From NCBI GenBank assembly GCA_010094025.1, contig ML991777.1:310001-374000 (forward strand): 64,000 nucleotides of DNA, given 5' to 3'. The translations under genes and the position numbers were made by a program. This DNA is from Viridothelium virens. Its lineage: Eukaryota > Ascomycota > Dothideomycetes > Trypetheliales > Trypetheliaceae. Position 1 is the stretch's first letter. Each line of letters opens with the position of its first letter. A model generated the notes under the pieces. That model was not told the origin of the DNA. It saw only the letters and a list, made by a program, of their open reading frames with translations, and ran no database searches. Below are positions 35,418 through 45,967 of the stretch, one piece after another.

Positions 35418-35603
35418 CTTTACCGTGGCTGGGGGGTTCCTCAACTGGTAATCAAAACAATACAATGTTACCTCAGTTTAGCTGTTATGATCATGTTAGC
35501 CCGTGTTAAGGCGGCGTTAACATGAGCCAACAAAGTCATAACAGTATAGTCGGAATAACATTGTATTGACTACCAGTTGAGGAACCCCCCAGCCGCGGTA
35601 AGG
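35418..35603. mobile_element. palindromic MITE, copy 4
   Basis: A copy of 186 bp flanked by TA on both sides (35416-35417 and 35604-35605). Left end CTTTACCGTGGCTGGGGGGT, right end complement CCTTACCGCGGCTGGGGGGT. The centre GTTAAGGCGGCGTTAAC matches copy 1. The left arm has a 5-bp insertion (AATCAAAACAATACAATG against AATCAATACAATG), which accounts for the extra length. Confidence 0.85.
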
Positions 35604-35605
35604 TA

Positions 35606-36004
35606 CTGTGGAAGTGTGGGTGGTATGGTGGCCGGTATCAAAATCCGACACTTATCTCTGACCCTGAGAGCAAGATTTCTTCACTTAAAATCTACGAAGA
35701 CTGTCAAGAACGTGCGACTCAGAACATTACAAAGGCCTGTCATATGTTTGCATTTATCGTGAATGATGTGGGCCTAAATCCAAAATTGTATTCACATACA
35801 TGTTCTAAGAAAGTACCTATATGCACTCCAATCCCTGATCATATCGGGAGAAGGGTACGAAAGAGGTCTGACGCGCAGCGTCGGTTCAAAAGTAGGTACA
35901 AGAATTCAACGCATCTCAAAGCTAAGAATCATGCCTTCATGAGTGGATCTCTCCGTGAGGTGTCCTTTGGGCATGGGACGTGGTTTCCGGAAACAGGTAC
36001 CATT
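35606..36004. other. gene-free stretch
   Basis: Between MITE copy 4 and the stop codon of the small secreted protein. A plus-strand frame (35744-36073) overlapping that gene is judged a chance frame. Confidence 0.4.
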
Positions 36005-36670
36005 CTACCACTGTTTGAGAGCAAGGAGGGAATTCCAGATCTGTTCGCGATCTGCAAGCTCACCCGTCGCTAAGCAGTTTATAACATAGCTTTCGTACCC
36101 AGCGGAATTTAGGGCGTGCATCTCGTCTCGCATACTCATTGGGCATGGACCGCGCTGGCTCGACAGATACCAAGCTGCACTTCCAAAGCTTGTGTCTAAA
36201 TCTTGGTTCAAGAGAGCGACGGTATCGCCAGTCGATGCGAGTCCCAGCGCACTTGCATATTTTTCGTTAAATTCAGCAGACTGCATGTTGCGTGTTCCTT
36301 TGCCGGCTACTGGGTCGATAGGACTGTCGTACTCGAAGTTGGAGGATTCGTAGAGGATGGTGGAGACGACGGCGGCCTGGGAACCAAAGGATACGATGCC
36401 ATATTTCTCGAATGAGTTCGCTATAGCGGGAGCAGCCTGGTAGGCGGTTACGCACTGAGGTCCACGGCCTGCACATGAGGCTGTTGCTGGAGCAACTTTG
36501 ATGATGTCCTCAGCGGTGATTTCGCCTGGGGTTGTGTTAGTCGTATCGCTTACTTGCCTTGCGGCAAATTTGTAGCTAATAGACTCACCTGGACCTGCGA
36601 TAGAAGGTGTAGGCAAAGCAACGGCAAGTAGCGGAAGCGTCAGGAGCGCATTCATCATAAAGCTCTTCAT
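36005..36670 (-). CDS. small secreted protein of a conserved fungal type, function unknown
   Basis: Model complement(join(36005..36525, 36589..36670)), 200 residues. ATG at 36670 (MKSFMMNALLTLPLLAVALP) gives a signal peptide; an in-frame ATG at 36682 is possible. The 63-bp intron has a GTGAGT donor, GACTAACA branch point and CCCCAG acceptor. Because its length is divisible by three and it has no stop, an unspliced reading adds 21 residues. The mature protein has SFEKYGIVSFGSQAAVVSTI, LYESSNFEYDS, AGKGTRNMQSAEFNEKYASA and AAWYLSSQRGPCP. I recall this KYGI...GTRNMQ pattern from secreted fungal hypothetical proteins. It resembles lysozyme-like helical folds with an early Glu (YES), but no enzymatic role is proven. 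Confidence 0.75.
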   Translation of the reverse strand: MKSFMMNALLTLPLLAVALPTPSIAGPGESISYKFAARQVSDTTNTTPGEITAEDIIKVAPATASCAGRGPQCVTAYQAAPAIANSFEKYGIVSFGSQAAVVSTILYESSNFEYDSPIDPVAGKGTRNMQSAEFNEKYASALGLASTGDTVALLNQDLDTSFGSAAWYLSSQRGPCPMSMRDEMHALNSAGYESYVINCLATGELADREQIWNSLLALKQW

Positions 36671-37637
36671 GATGATTGACATAACAGTGGTAGAAATAGG
36701 GGTTGGAAGCTTTGTGAACAAGTTGATCGTGACCAGCGCACTCTGTAAAAATGCTCCAGAAATTATATATCTTAGAATGCAAAGCAAATGAATGAGCTGA
36801 AAATATTTCAGACGATGAAGAGACGGACCGGCTCTTAGAATTGACCTTGGAAGGAGTGACTGGCGAAGACGCAGAAAACAATGGCGCTGTGAAGCTCACA
36901 GATACCAAAAAACAAGGAAGAGAAAGTACAAAGACTTTTAAAGCCAGATGCGCAGACAAAGGAGTGACAGCTTCCAACCTACCAAGGGGGAGTCAGGCCC
37001 CGCGTTTCTGAAGCAGGCAAAAGCACTGAGCCAGTTGTGAAGGAGAGGTAAAGGGGTTACTGATGATGGCGTGCAAGGGGTTTAAGCAGTGGGGTGATCC
37101 TATTGGCCTAGAGCCGTCATCGGTCAGTGCGCCTTGAAACACCGACATCTAAACCTGCGACGCGTCCCCACAACCAGCGAACCCGTTTGAAGAAATGCAC
37201 GAATTAGAAGGCTCAGTCGATCTCCGAACCCGCCAGCTGTTTGACGACAACGGGGAAACAACGCTATGCCAACCTGATCCCGTTCCAAGCGAAATGGACA
37301 GGAAACCTCCTCTACTCTTCTCGTATTTCCTCCAACACGTATGCATAGCTCACTCACCAACTTCTCCGTGGAATCGGACGTGTAGCAGCCGCGTTCATAT
37401 CCGAATAGTATCTGCAACATTGTGGCGTGCACGGAACTTAATGTTCAGGCCACCCCCATACCGGAGCGCGATGGTACTCTGGAGTCTCGATTTCCGAACG
37501 TGCCCATCAATTCATGTCTTTCTTGCTCCATGTCATGCTAGACGCGACCTGGTATCCAGCAAATTGGAGCGCAGGCTCTTCATCAATCCATCGTTCTGTG
37601 ATGCCTATTATCGAGCGTTCGCCAACAGATGGTAACA
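36671..37637. other. gene-free stretch
   Basis: Upstream of the small secreted protein and downstream of the DUF3176 gene. Plus-strand frame 37195-37635 and minus frame 36585-36977 have no recognisable features. Confidence 0.4.
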
Positions 37638-39512
37638 TCAAGGGGAACCTTGACCAGTACTCGGGTTAGAAAGTCGAAAGATCCACTGGCCCTCTTCTTG
37701 AGTAAGCATTGCCCGTCTATCTTCCATCTCGTCGTTTATCGCGTCGCCAGACTCCTTATGTAGTCTCAAAGCTTTACCATGATCACGCACGTGGAGCAGC
37801 AGCAATGCGAGAGCATCATGCTTCCAAGGTGGCGGGGCTTGTTTATAGTATGGCTGCAAGATCGACGTGAATAGAAAAACCAACGAGATAATCAGCATGG
37901 CCACCGGGTATGATATCCATACCCAAATCACCTTGATAAAGGGTGCGGACATGTATGAGGTCCCGTTGTAGCGATCCGTCTGGGAGGCGCGCCCTGTCGA
38001 GCGAACATTGTTCGACATGCTTAGTGCGAGCCGTTTGATCCAAGAACCAGGATCAGCCAAAGCAGCATATATAGTTTTTGCTATATCCGACCAGTTCTGG
38101 GGAGGATCAAGTACAGTAACGCTTCCAAGAATCAGGTGCGTTTCAACAAAACTGTTCTGCATAGTCTGATCGTCCACGGAATAGTTTGTTCCACTCTCTT
38201 TTGCAAAAGCGTTGAATTGATTCGGTATGTCCGTAAAGATCACCGGCTCAAAACCGCCGGGGCCTGTTGAAAGATATCCGGGAAGCATTGGCCCACTGGC
38301 AGTTATTCCATTCTATATCCCAACTAAATCCTGCTTCTGATGACCAGACTGCACACTGACTTTGTGTGCTTGCAAGCAATACCACAGCAGACAATTTGAT
38401 GCTGTCGCATCGTTCCTGTATAGTTCCATATACGAATAGTTTTGCACGCCAATGATCGTAAATTCGATTATCTGGTTCTGCCATTTAGGCTTGGGTTCGT
38501 CAACAAGACTGCTGTTAAGGACGTAGCCAAAGTCTGATTGGGAAACGATCATAAGCTGATTATCAGCCGAGCCCAACCCAGTCGACTTTTGGCACTTTAC
38601 GCGGAGGAATACATCGTCAGGCTTGTTGATGTATACACTGCAATCAGAGCTGTTCTTGATTTTGGCCACCCTTAAATGTTCTGTGATATCCAGGCAAGCT
38701 CCACATACTCCCAGGCTTGGCGTTATTGGCCAGGAGCACGTGCCGGTCGGACAAGCTACCGGTAGCTCTGAGTCATTTTGCAGTAGGATACCGTCATATA
38801 TCGAAGCCGTGAAATGAAAGTCCGCATACTCTATCCCGTCATAGCTCCTCGAGCCATTATATATTTCGGCCCGGAGTATACTCGGAAGACTCGCGTTATA
38901 AGGACTTGGTACCAATCGATATTCAACTGAGAGTATCTGTTGGGTAAAGGTTGGAAGCGCAAGGATCATCAGCATCAGCGCAGCACCCAGAGAGGGCAAA
39001 TGCCTAGTTCAGAGACCGTTAGCAATCTTACTATGGACTAGTTCTGGAGTAAGATACCATGCTTTCAGCCTCCACAGAAGTTTAATACTACCCAGTGGTC
39101 CCCGTGACGCGTCATCAAAGATTTGGAGATCCCGTAGAGGTTGTCCCTCGTATCTCTGTCTCTTTCGTTTTCCCCAAAACCAATCATATTTGCCTTGACT
39201 GATGCCTTCCGATGCTAGCGCTAAAAGCGCAGACTGTAACAATGTTGCCAATAGTGCGACAAATCCATTGAGACTCAACCAATGGAGCGACCAAGCTGTT
39301 TGGGGTCGTCCACTGAAAGACAACAGGACAGAGATGAGAACTGCGAAAGCTGTCACAACAAGAAAGGCTGTAAACAGTTCCAATTTCCAAGCCAAAATCC
39401 GCTCTGCACGAAGGTTCTTCGAGTTGGCCGAGCAAGTGCCGTTTTCCAGCGACATGTCCGTAGTGGAAGCTTCATAGAGGCATCGGCTTTTTGCTTTACG
39501 CAAAGAGACCAT
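37638..39512 (-). pseudogene. DUF3176 membrane protein with an in-frame stop codon
   Basis: Model complement(join(37638..39003, 39058..39512)), 54-bp intron (GTATCT, GCTAAC, CTAG). N-terminal features match fungal DUF3176: ERILAWKLELFTAFLVVTAF, LNGFVALLATLLQSALLALA, EGISQGKYDWFWGKRKRQRY and SIKLLWRLKAWHLPSLGAAL. A long extracellular stretch with many N-glycosylation sites follows, then a last TM segment VWISYPVAMLIISLVFLF and a cytoplasmic tail. The frame is broken by a single TAG at 38313-38315, after NCLLWYCLQAHKVSVQSG; the same frame continues directly through GPMLPGYLSTGPGG. An 87-bp in-phase intron (donor GTATTG at 38387, acceptor CCAG at 38301) could bypass the stop but would delete the cysteine-containing segment. 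So it is either a young pseudogene, a null allele, a sequencing error, or a readthrough case. Function of DUF3176 is unknown. Confidence 0.7.
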
Positions 39513-41946
39513 ACCGAAACTGGAGATCTGTAAGTTTCAGAAGGAGCTAAGCAAGGAAAAGCAGAAAAGTAAGTAGAAGTTAAGAGACAGAAACTTGGTT
39601 TGCTGAATGTCCAACTGGTCTCTTTGGCACTTATTATGTCGCAATACCTTCATTTTTACAAGCGCCGGCCAAACCGCGTTGAAGAAATCCGCAAGCGCTC
39701 GAATCTATGTTCGTTCAAATCTTGACTGGTCTAGCTAAATTTAGAATCATTGTGCAAAATGAATGGAATTGTTGCAAGTGATACATTGACGCTGAAGCTA
39801 CATGAGCAGAGCGCTTAAGTAAATCATGAAACACTCAGCTTGGCTTGAAGTCATGGTTCATCTGACGCGCGGCTAGATGGGCACGATGGGTTGAGAAGAG
39901 CAGCATCACCCTCTAGCAAGGTATACACACCTGGTTAGAGCAGCTAAGTATGGGCAGTGGAAACATGCAGAAGATCATCTGCTTGTGCAGAACTCGAAAC
40001 GGCCATCGACATATTTCTCAGCGCACCTCTGTAACTCTTTATTTTGCTAGTAACGGAAGTAATCATATTGAATCAAGGCTTCCATCTGAAAATTGTGTCA
40101 CAGAAAATGATAGAATATCACCAAGAAGCAGATGCACCCTTGATAGATTATCCCTTCTAATAGACCCCACTAGACACTTGGCGATGACGGTACGGATCTT
40201 GAGCTATAACATCAACAGCTCTTTCCCTTGCATCACGCAGTCTGACGGTTGAGGTGGTACTGGGCGCAACGCAGGAATGCGTTTTTAGAGGATCGGCCTC
40301 CTGACCGAGACAAGGCTCAAGCCTCGCAACCCATTACGTTGCTTACCTTGGCACACAACAGAGAAAAAGCAACTGCTACTGTTGTGTTTATAGACAATAT
40401 GAGAAGACAAGCGGCCTCGCGGCCACGTAAGCAGCCCACGAAGCAGAGGCCGGAGGAGCGCGCGTCTCGATCGGACCTGAACCACTGCGGCTCATTCGGT
40501 TGTCTGGGCGAGTACGATGCGTAGGGGCAACAAGGATCGCTTCGCGGGCGTACTATGCAAAGTGCAACCGGCTACTGGCAGTACAGCGCCCTCAATGCTG
40601 CACGGCGGGTGTAGAAGCGCACACATGACGAACAAAATCGTGGCGAGTCGGTCTGAAGGATCGCAATGGTGGTCGCTTCCGCAAGCATGCATGCTACACC
40701 TTTGGAACGAGTCAATGAGAACCAACCGTTCAGCTCGAGTCGGCGACAATTGCTCAGCACCCGTGTACAGGGCAAGGCTTGATGCGCATGTGGCGCCAAA
40801 CGTTGGTAGAGACAGGAGGGGCTCTTCTAATCCCGCATGCTCAATGTATGTAGAAGCGTTCCGCCAAAGCGTGGCTAGTGCGAGGCTCAGCCACCTGCGC
40901 GCGATCCTTCACCGATGATTAGAAACGGTTTGCTGCATCACTTTCCGGTGAATGATCAGCCAAGGGTGCAGGAGTACGAGGGCGCGAATAGCAACGCGGA
41001 TGGCTGCGCGAATAGCTATGCGAAAAGCAGCAGGGGACGTGGGAGGAAAGGAGGGGCACGGGGGCATTGAGAGAGAAGACTCACCGACTAGAGCACTGGG
41101 GATGGCACAGAGAGGCCGGGCGAACTGAGGCTCAACTGGCGGGCAAACTCGCCCGGCACGCAGCGCTCGACGCAGCGCTTCACGCAATGCTCCCCCGCAA
41201 GAGTCGCACAAGGCATGCGAATCCGTGCAAGTCCGTCGGGGGAAAGTTGCAACGGATGGGCAGTTGCAGCAGCGGATCGGTGGGATGATGAATTGAGAAG
41301 AGCAATGGAATCCTTCGCGTGGTGGGACGGGCTTGGCTGAGGTGCGGCGCAGCGCTTCGCATTCCCATTGGCTGACGGCGCGTCGCGATCCATGCCGGGC
41401 AAGACTGCTGCCTAGAGGTACGTACCGCCAACGACAACGACCTCACACAGCCTGCCTGAGGATAGAGAGCGGCCTTTCCCCCCATCCCCATCCCATCATC
41501 ATCATCATCGCATCTTCTTTTGCCCTTCTTCCACTGCTCGTCCCCTCCATTGCTTCGTCCTGCTTCCGTCCACGTCTCGCCGGTCGCAGTGGTGCTATTC
41601 TCTTATAATTTTTGCCCATCCACTTTCGCCCCAGCATCTGCCATTCTTGCCCTGCTATCACCAGCATTGCTGCATCGAACCCCCCTTCTTTTATTTAGCT
41701 TTCACTCCTTCAGGCCTTCGCTAGCTCGCTAGGCTTTGGCAAGGCTGAGCTGGCCAACATCCTCCTCTCGCCACCTGAGCGTCTCGAGGTGCTTGCGTGA
41801 AGCATCCCCTCAATCTGCCTCACGCAGGTACATATCCCCCTCTTATGACTGGACAATGGATTCTTGCTCATCGATCTTTCTAGCGATCTGTTCCCGGAGC
41901 TTGTCGACCGACTAAGCTCTGACTCTGACCCGTTTTGGTCATCAAC
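39513..41946. other. long gene-free leader/promoter region
   Basis: About 2.4 kb between the divergent DUF3176 gene and the C2H2 regulator. From about 40.2 to 41.4 kb it is GC-rich with degenerate short repeats, for example GCGCGAATAGC twice near 40981-41022 and CGCAGCGCTTCACGC-like units near 41155-41190. A pyrimidine-rich block at about 41470-41590 probably marks the transcription start area. No coding frame is convincing. Confidence 0.5.
41494..41508 (+). repeat. (CAT)5 microsatellite in a pyrimidine-rich leader
   Basis: Five CAT units within a CCCATCCCCATCCCATCATC-type tract in the presumed start region of the C2H2 regulator gene. Confidence 0.6.
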
Positions 41947-42011
41947 GTGAGTCATAAACCTCCAGTTCAGCTATCGTCTACTGAACTACCAAACTAACGG
42001 AACTCAAGCAG
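41947..42011 (+). other. probable 5' UTR intron of the C2H2 gene
   Basis: GTGAGT donor at 41947, CTAAC branch point at about 41993 and an AAGCAG acceptor ending at 42011. It lies 52 bases before the chosen ATG, so it would be spliced from the leader. Confidence 0.6.
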
Positions 42012-42063
42012 CACAGCGATAGGCCACTTGCCTCCGTTTCTGCCGGATACCTTACCCGTCAGG

Positions 42064-44574
42064 ATGTCTACTCCCTCCACGAACCCTCGCCGCAGGGCTC
42101 AAAAGCCCACTACCACGCTCGTGACTCCTTCGACAGACGCTCCTTCTCCTACCACCATGTCCCTCAAGAAGGGCGATACATTTCACTCTCCTACTCGTCT
42201 CTCCTCCGACCTGGGCAATCTGTCAATCGCTAGCTCTCCTAAGCGTTCATACACATCGTCCCAGTCATTAGAGGACCTCGTCGCCGGTGGACAACGAGTG
42301 GCTGAAGTGATTGAGCAGGTGAACAAAACGCTCTCTGGCTTCCCGTCTACCATTGCCGGTGCCAACCTACTTAAAGACCCGGAGGTCCTTCCTCTTCCAA
42401 GCTTTATGCTTGACAGGACCTCACTTCCTCAAACTGATAACAACGATGCCAAATGTTCTTCTAAACGCCGTACTCGCCAAGCTGATCACACTCACGGATC
42501 AGACAGTGGCATTGGATCCAGTATTGGCGGTGATTCCCGTTGCTCAGGTTCCATCACGTCCACCGTGAACACCTCTGCCATCACCAAAAGTCACACCTCA
42601 GTTTCCTCTAGCACCAACAATGGTCATGTTCTGAGCGAGCACGCTGTCAAGCACATCCAACTTCATATCGTGAAGCCTATCCTTGCCGAGGAATCCCTGA
42701 AAGAGTTCCACCCACTCGTTGAAGAGGTTCCCAGCCGCATTGGATCCAAGGCTATCACAAACATTCGTGATCTTGAGAAGACGCTAATCTTTCTAGCTCC
42801 TGTAAGTAAAATCGTTGCATGGACGGAGTTTGGTGCAGTCACTCATTTGATTTCTTCTCGATTAAAGGAATACTCGGCGTCTTCAAGCTCTTACCTTCGG
42901 TTCTGCGAAACGGCGGTCCGCTGCATTCACGCCACAGTTCCGGCCCTCAGCGAAGTCGACCAACGTCTACCTGCTGACCGACCCTATACTGACTTCTACT
43001 TCCTTGATCTTATCGAACAGATTCGAAAATACGCAGCTATAATGGCTGCAACCCGTGAGAAGGAAGCCAAAGGCGAAGCCCTCGATGAGATGGATTTTTC
43101 TCCGTATGTGAATTACCTTTTGATGAAGAACTTCGATACCTGTAGATCGTTGTTCATCCTGCGTATCTTGTGCAGATACTTACACTGTATTAGGTCTGAG
43201 AAGCTCACTCTCAAGGGTGGTATGACTCAAGATGGCTCGCCGCTAGAGCTCGTGCGAGAGAAGGATGGCAAGACCATTCCAATTGCTTCGGATGAGGATC
43301 GAGCTGCTGCTGCTTCGTCCAAGAGGTCCGTCAGTGAGGAATCCGACGATGAATTAGCTGTCCGATCCATGGCCCGTCGGCGTAAGTCGGACAAGCCGGG
43401 TGATGTTGCCCACGCTTGCCGTGCTTGCGGTAAAGACTTCAAGCGCCCGTGTGACCTCACGAAGCACGAGAAGACTCATTCTCGTCCTTGGAAGTGTCCG
43501 GATGTCGGTTGCAAATATCACGAATATGGCTGGCCCACTGAGAAAGAAATGCAACGCCATATGAATGACAAGCACTCCGCTGCTCCCTCACTCTTCCGGT
43601 GCAAATACGTTCCTTGCAGCTATTCATCCAAGCGTGAGAGCAATTGCAAACAACACATGGAGAAGGCCCACGGATGGACCTATGTTCGATCAAAGAGTAA
43701 CGGTCGTCGCAAAGGTGGGGCGCAACAACTCAACACTGACATCTCACCTGCCGTGCCCTCTCTCTCGACTCCGATGACACCATATGCGCCTTCACCCGTA
43801 TTTTCATCGTGGGACACCAGCAACTCTGCTAGCCGTGAGAATCTACTGTCTGCCAATAACAATCTTTTCCCTGGACCAAACTTTTCTGACGCATATCCGG
43901 AAGCTACCACTGGCTTTGGCTCGGAACAAGAATTCGACTTTAATAACCTTCCCATGGACCTAGCCAACACCACCACCAATGGACCTTTCGGTCATACACC
44001 AGCCATGAGTGTTGATGGTCGTAGAGGTTCTCATACCACATCTTCTGATCCAATGCTGTCATCAAATCCGTCTCCAGCCGAGCCAACAGCTTTTGTTGAT
44101 GCCTTCACCCCGGATCAACAACCTGATCTCAATCTTGCTACCGAATTTGACCATACGGCATTCATGTTCAGCAACGGAGGCATACAACAGCCGACACCTG
44201 CCACCAGCGTCGGTCCTTCTGATGTCAATCTTAATCTCAACACCAATGTTTACACAAACGCTGTCACAAGTCATCCACAACACATCTCCCCTCTCAGTGG
44301 CCAGGACGTTCCGCTCTACTCCCCAGCAGATCAAATGAATTTTGATGAGGGATACGTCGATGATCTGACCTTCCAGGCTCAGCGGACTGACTTCCAACCT
44401 CCACATGCCGATTTCGAGCTTTTTCCACAAGCCAACGGAACGAATGGGACCTTGGACGACATGTTCCCTGACCTGCCTCAACAGAATGCCACTTCTATAC
44501 CCTACAACGCCTGGGATGGCTTTGGCACTGGCAACGCCTTTAATGGCGGATATGACTTCAGCGGACAACGCTAG
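42064..44574 (+). CDS. C2H2 zinc-finger transcription factor
   Basis: Model join(42064..42801, 42868..44574), 814 residues. The ATG at 42064 (MSTPSTNPRR) is the first on the frame; upstream only TTG occurs. A conserved helical region (about 190-350) includes HAVKHIQLHIVKPILAEESL and FCETAVRCIHATVPALSEVD. Three zinc fingers follow at about 427-520: CRACGKDFKRPCDLTKHEKT-H, CPDVGCKYHEYGWPTEKEM...HMNDKH and CKYVPCSYSSKRESNCKQHM...H. The last two have the widened loops typical of fungal GLI-like arrays. A basic patch (RSKSNGRRKGG) and a long Asn/Pro/Ser/Thr-rich, probably activating, C-terminus complete it. The 66-bp intron (GTAAGT...TTAAAG) has no stop and is divisible by three; removing it joins LIFLAP to EYSASSSSYLRFCE, which reads as the continuous conserved region. 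Target genes unknown. Confidence 0.88.
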   Translation: MSTPSTNPRRRAQKPTTTLVTPSTDAPSPTTMSLKKGDTFHSPTRLSSDLGNLSIASSPKRSYTSSQSLEDLVAGGQRVAEVIEQVNKTLSGFPSTIAGANLLKDPEVLPLPSFMLDRTSLPQTDNNDAKCSSKRRTRQADHTHGSDSGIGSSIGGDSRCSGSITSTVNTSAITKSHTSVSSSTNNGHVLSEHAVKHIQLHIVKPILAEESLKEFHPLVEEVPSRIGSKAITNIRDLEKTLIFLAPVSKIVAWTEFGAVTHLISSRLKEYSASSSSYLRFCETAVRCIHATVPALSEVDQRLPADRPYTDFYFLDLIEQIRKYAAIMAATREKEAKGEALDEMDFSPYVNYLLMKNFDTCRSLFILRILCRYLHCIRSEKLTLKGGMTQDGSPLELVREKDGKTIPIASDEDRAAAASSKRSVSEESDDELAVRSMARRRKSDKPGDVAHACRACGKDFKRPCDLTKHEKTHSRPWKCPDVGCKYHEYGWPTEKEMQRHMNDKHSAAPSLFRCKYVPCSYSSKRESNCKQHMEKAHGWTYVRSKSNGRRKGGAQQLNTDISPAVPSLSTPMTPYAPSPVFSSWDTSNSASRENLLSANNNLFPGPNFSDAYPEATTGFGSEQEFDFNNLPMDLANTTTNGPFGHTPAMSVDGRRGSHTTSSDPMLSSNPSPAEPTAFVDAFTPDQQPDLNLATEFDHTAFMFSNGGIQQPTPATSVGPSDVNLNLNTNVYTNAVTSHPQHISPLSGQDVPLYSPADQMNFDEGYVDDLTFQAQRTDFQPPHADFELFPQANGTNGTLDDMFPDLPQQNATSIPYNAWDGFGTGNAFNGGYDFSGQR

Positions 44575-45967
44575 AAATTGCATTGATGAGATGTCTAGAC
44601 AAGAGACGGGAGGCAAGAATTATACGATGACTATGACGTTTCGAGGCGCTTAAGGGCCATCCACGCACCCACAGACGTGTTGAAAAGGACCACCACTTGT
44701 TTTATCTTTTGTTGCGTGTCAGCATCCAGCAGCATCCTGTTTCTGCAGCGTTCCGTTCCCAGCATATTCAACCCATTTATACAATATACGCAAAGCCTGT
44801 CGTTCTACGGAATCCCCCCAAATCACATACACCCCTGCAGCCAGCCATCTAAACACTATCTTCGCGATCACCCTTGGGTTTCTTCTGCTTTGATCTATGT
44901 TACAGAACAGAACGGAAAATCTCGGAAAAAAAGGCGATTTGCTTTTGGCGAAATAAGGGTTTCTCTCGATGGAGTAATTCTACGGGTCAAGGGAGAGAGT
45001 GGAGAAGGGAATCTACCAACTGCTGCTTCAGAGATTTCGAAAGATTGGTACATTAGAGCGCATGGGAAATGTTGCTAGCCATGCTCATGGCAAGAAGGAT
45101 ATTGTGTACATTAGATTAGGTGACTGGTGATGTCAAGGTCGGAGAATAGGGGCAATTCCGTGCCTGAAGACGACTCGGAGTTTTGAATGAATCACAACTC
45201 GACCTTGGACAACTTTCAAATTCTGACTGCATCCTTGTAAATGTGACTTGAATATGTAATGATATTGTCGGACGTACGACAATTCAGCAGAGCTACTCAG
45301 AGTACGGAAGTGCTGCTCACTGATGGTGCGTGACGGAGATGCTTACTACATACGGTACCTCTGCATACGACTCTGGCCACGAAGGACTCGACAGCCTGTA
45401 TGCTGTACTCCATCAAGCGGTTGGCTATCTGTAAGTCGTACCGAGTAAAAAGTCCAAGCCTTGGGACTTCCATCTATGCAAGAAAAAGGACTATCCGACT
45501 TTGCCACACTGACACCCTGTCGATCGGGTTGAGCTGTGCGCATCTGATCCGCCACCACTTTCCGAGCGAGGAAGCAAGAACAATCGTCGTCCAGGCGCAG
45601 CTCTCCAGGCTCTTGATTTGTGCATTCCTCTGCACAGGATCTTCGAAGGAGTCCCGAGTAGAATTGTGCCTCTCAATAGGCTACACCACACTCCGTACTT
45701 CAGGCTAAACCCAATCTTATCATCGGCAAAGAGCTAGCCTCTGACAAGGTCTACCACGCGATACTCTGTATTCACGCAAGCTCATCTGCCCGACACTTTG
45801 GATGGCGCTACTCCCAGCTAAGGAGGTAATCACTCTGCATACGACGTGTTTTACTTGAGGGGCATTTTGTCCAGCAGATCGTCCTTATCCTGGTATGTCG
45901 ACTTTTCTTCTATAAGTAGGTCAAGCATTCACCACTTCTCTTTAAGCCTCCGTAACGTCAAACAACC
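44575..45967. other. gene-free stretch
   Basis: 3' UTR of the C2H2 gene and promoter of the sedolisin gene. Several small plus-strand frames (for example 44677-45078, 45400-45708) lack supporting features. Confidence 0.45.
45911..45918 (+). promoter_or_regulatory. TATA-like box of the sedolisin gene
   Basis: TATAAGTA lies 57 bp before the ATG, preceded by a T/C-rich tract. Spacing suits a short leader. Secreted protease genes in fungi often have TATA boxes. Confidence 0.45.

Noticed and set aside
35577-36073. Plus-strand frames leaving MITE copy 4 towards the secreted-protein gene
   Set aside because: The first begins in the MITE arm and the second is antisense to a better-supported gene.
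37195-37635. Plus-strand frame of 146 codons next to the DUF3176 gene
   Set aside because: No recognisable content and convergent with the 3' end of that gene; probably chance.
40517-41290. Overlapping frames on both strands with Ala/Arg-rich translations
   Set aside because: They follow from GC-rich repeated DNA; no start context, splice logic or family match.
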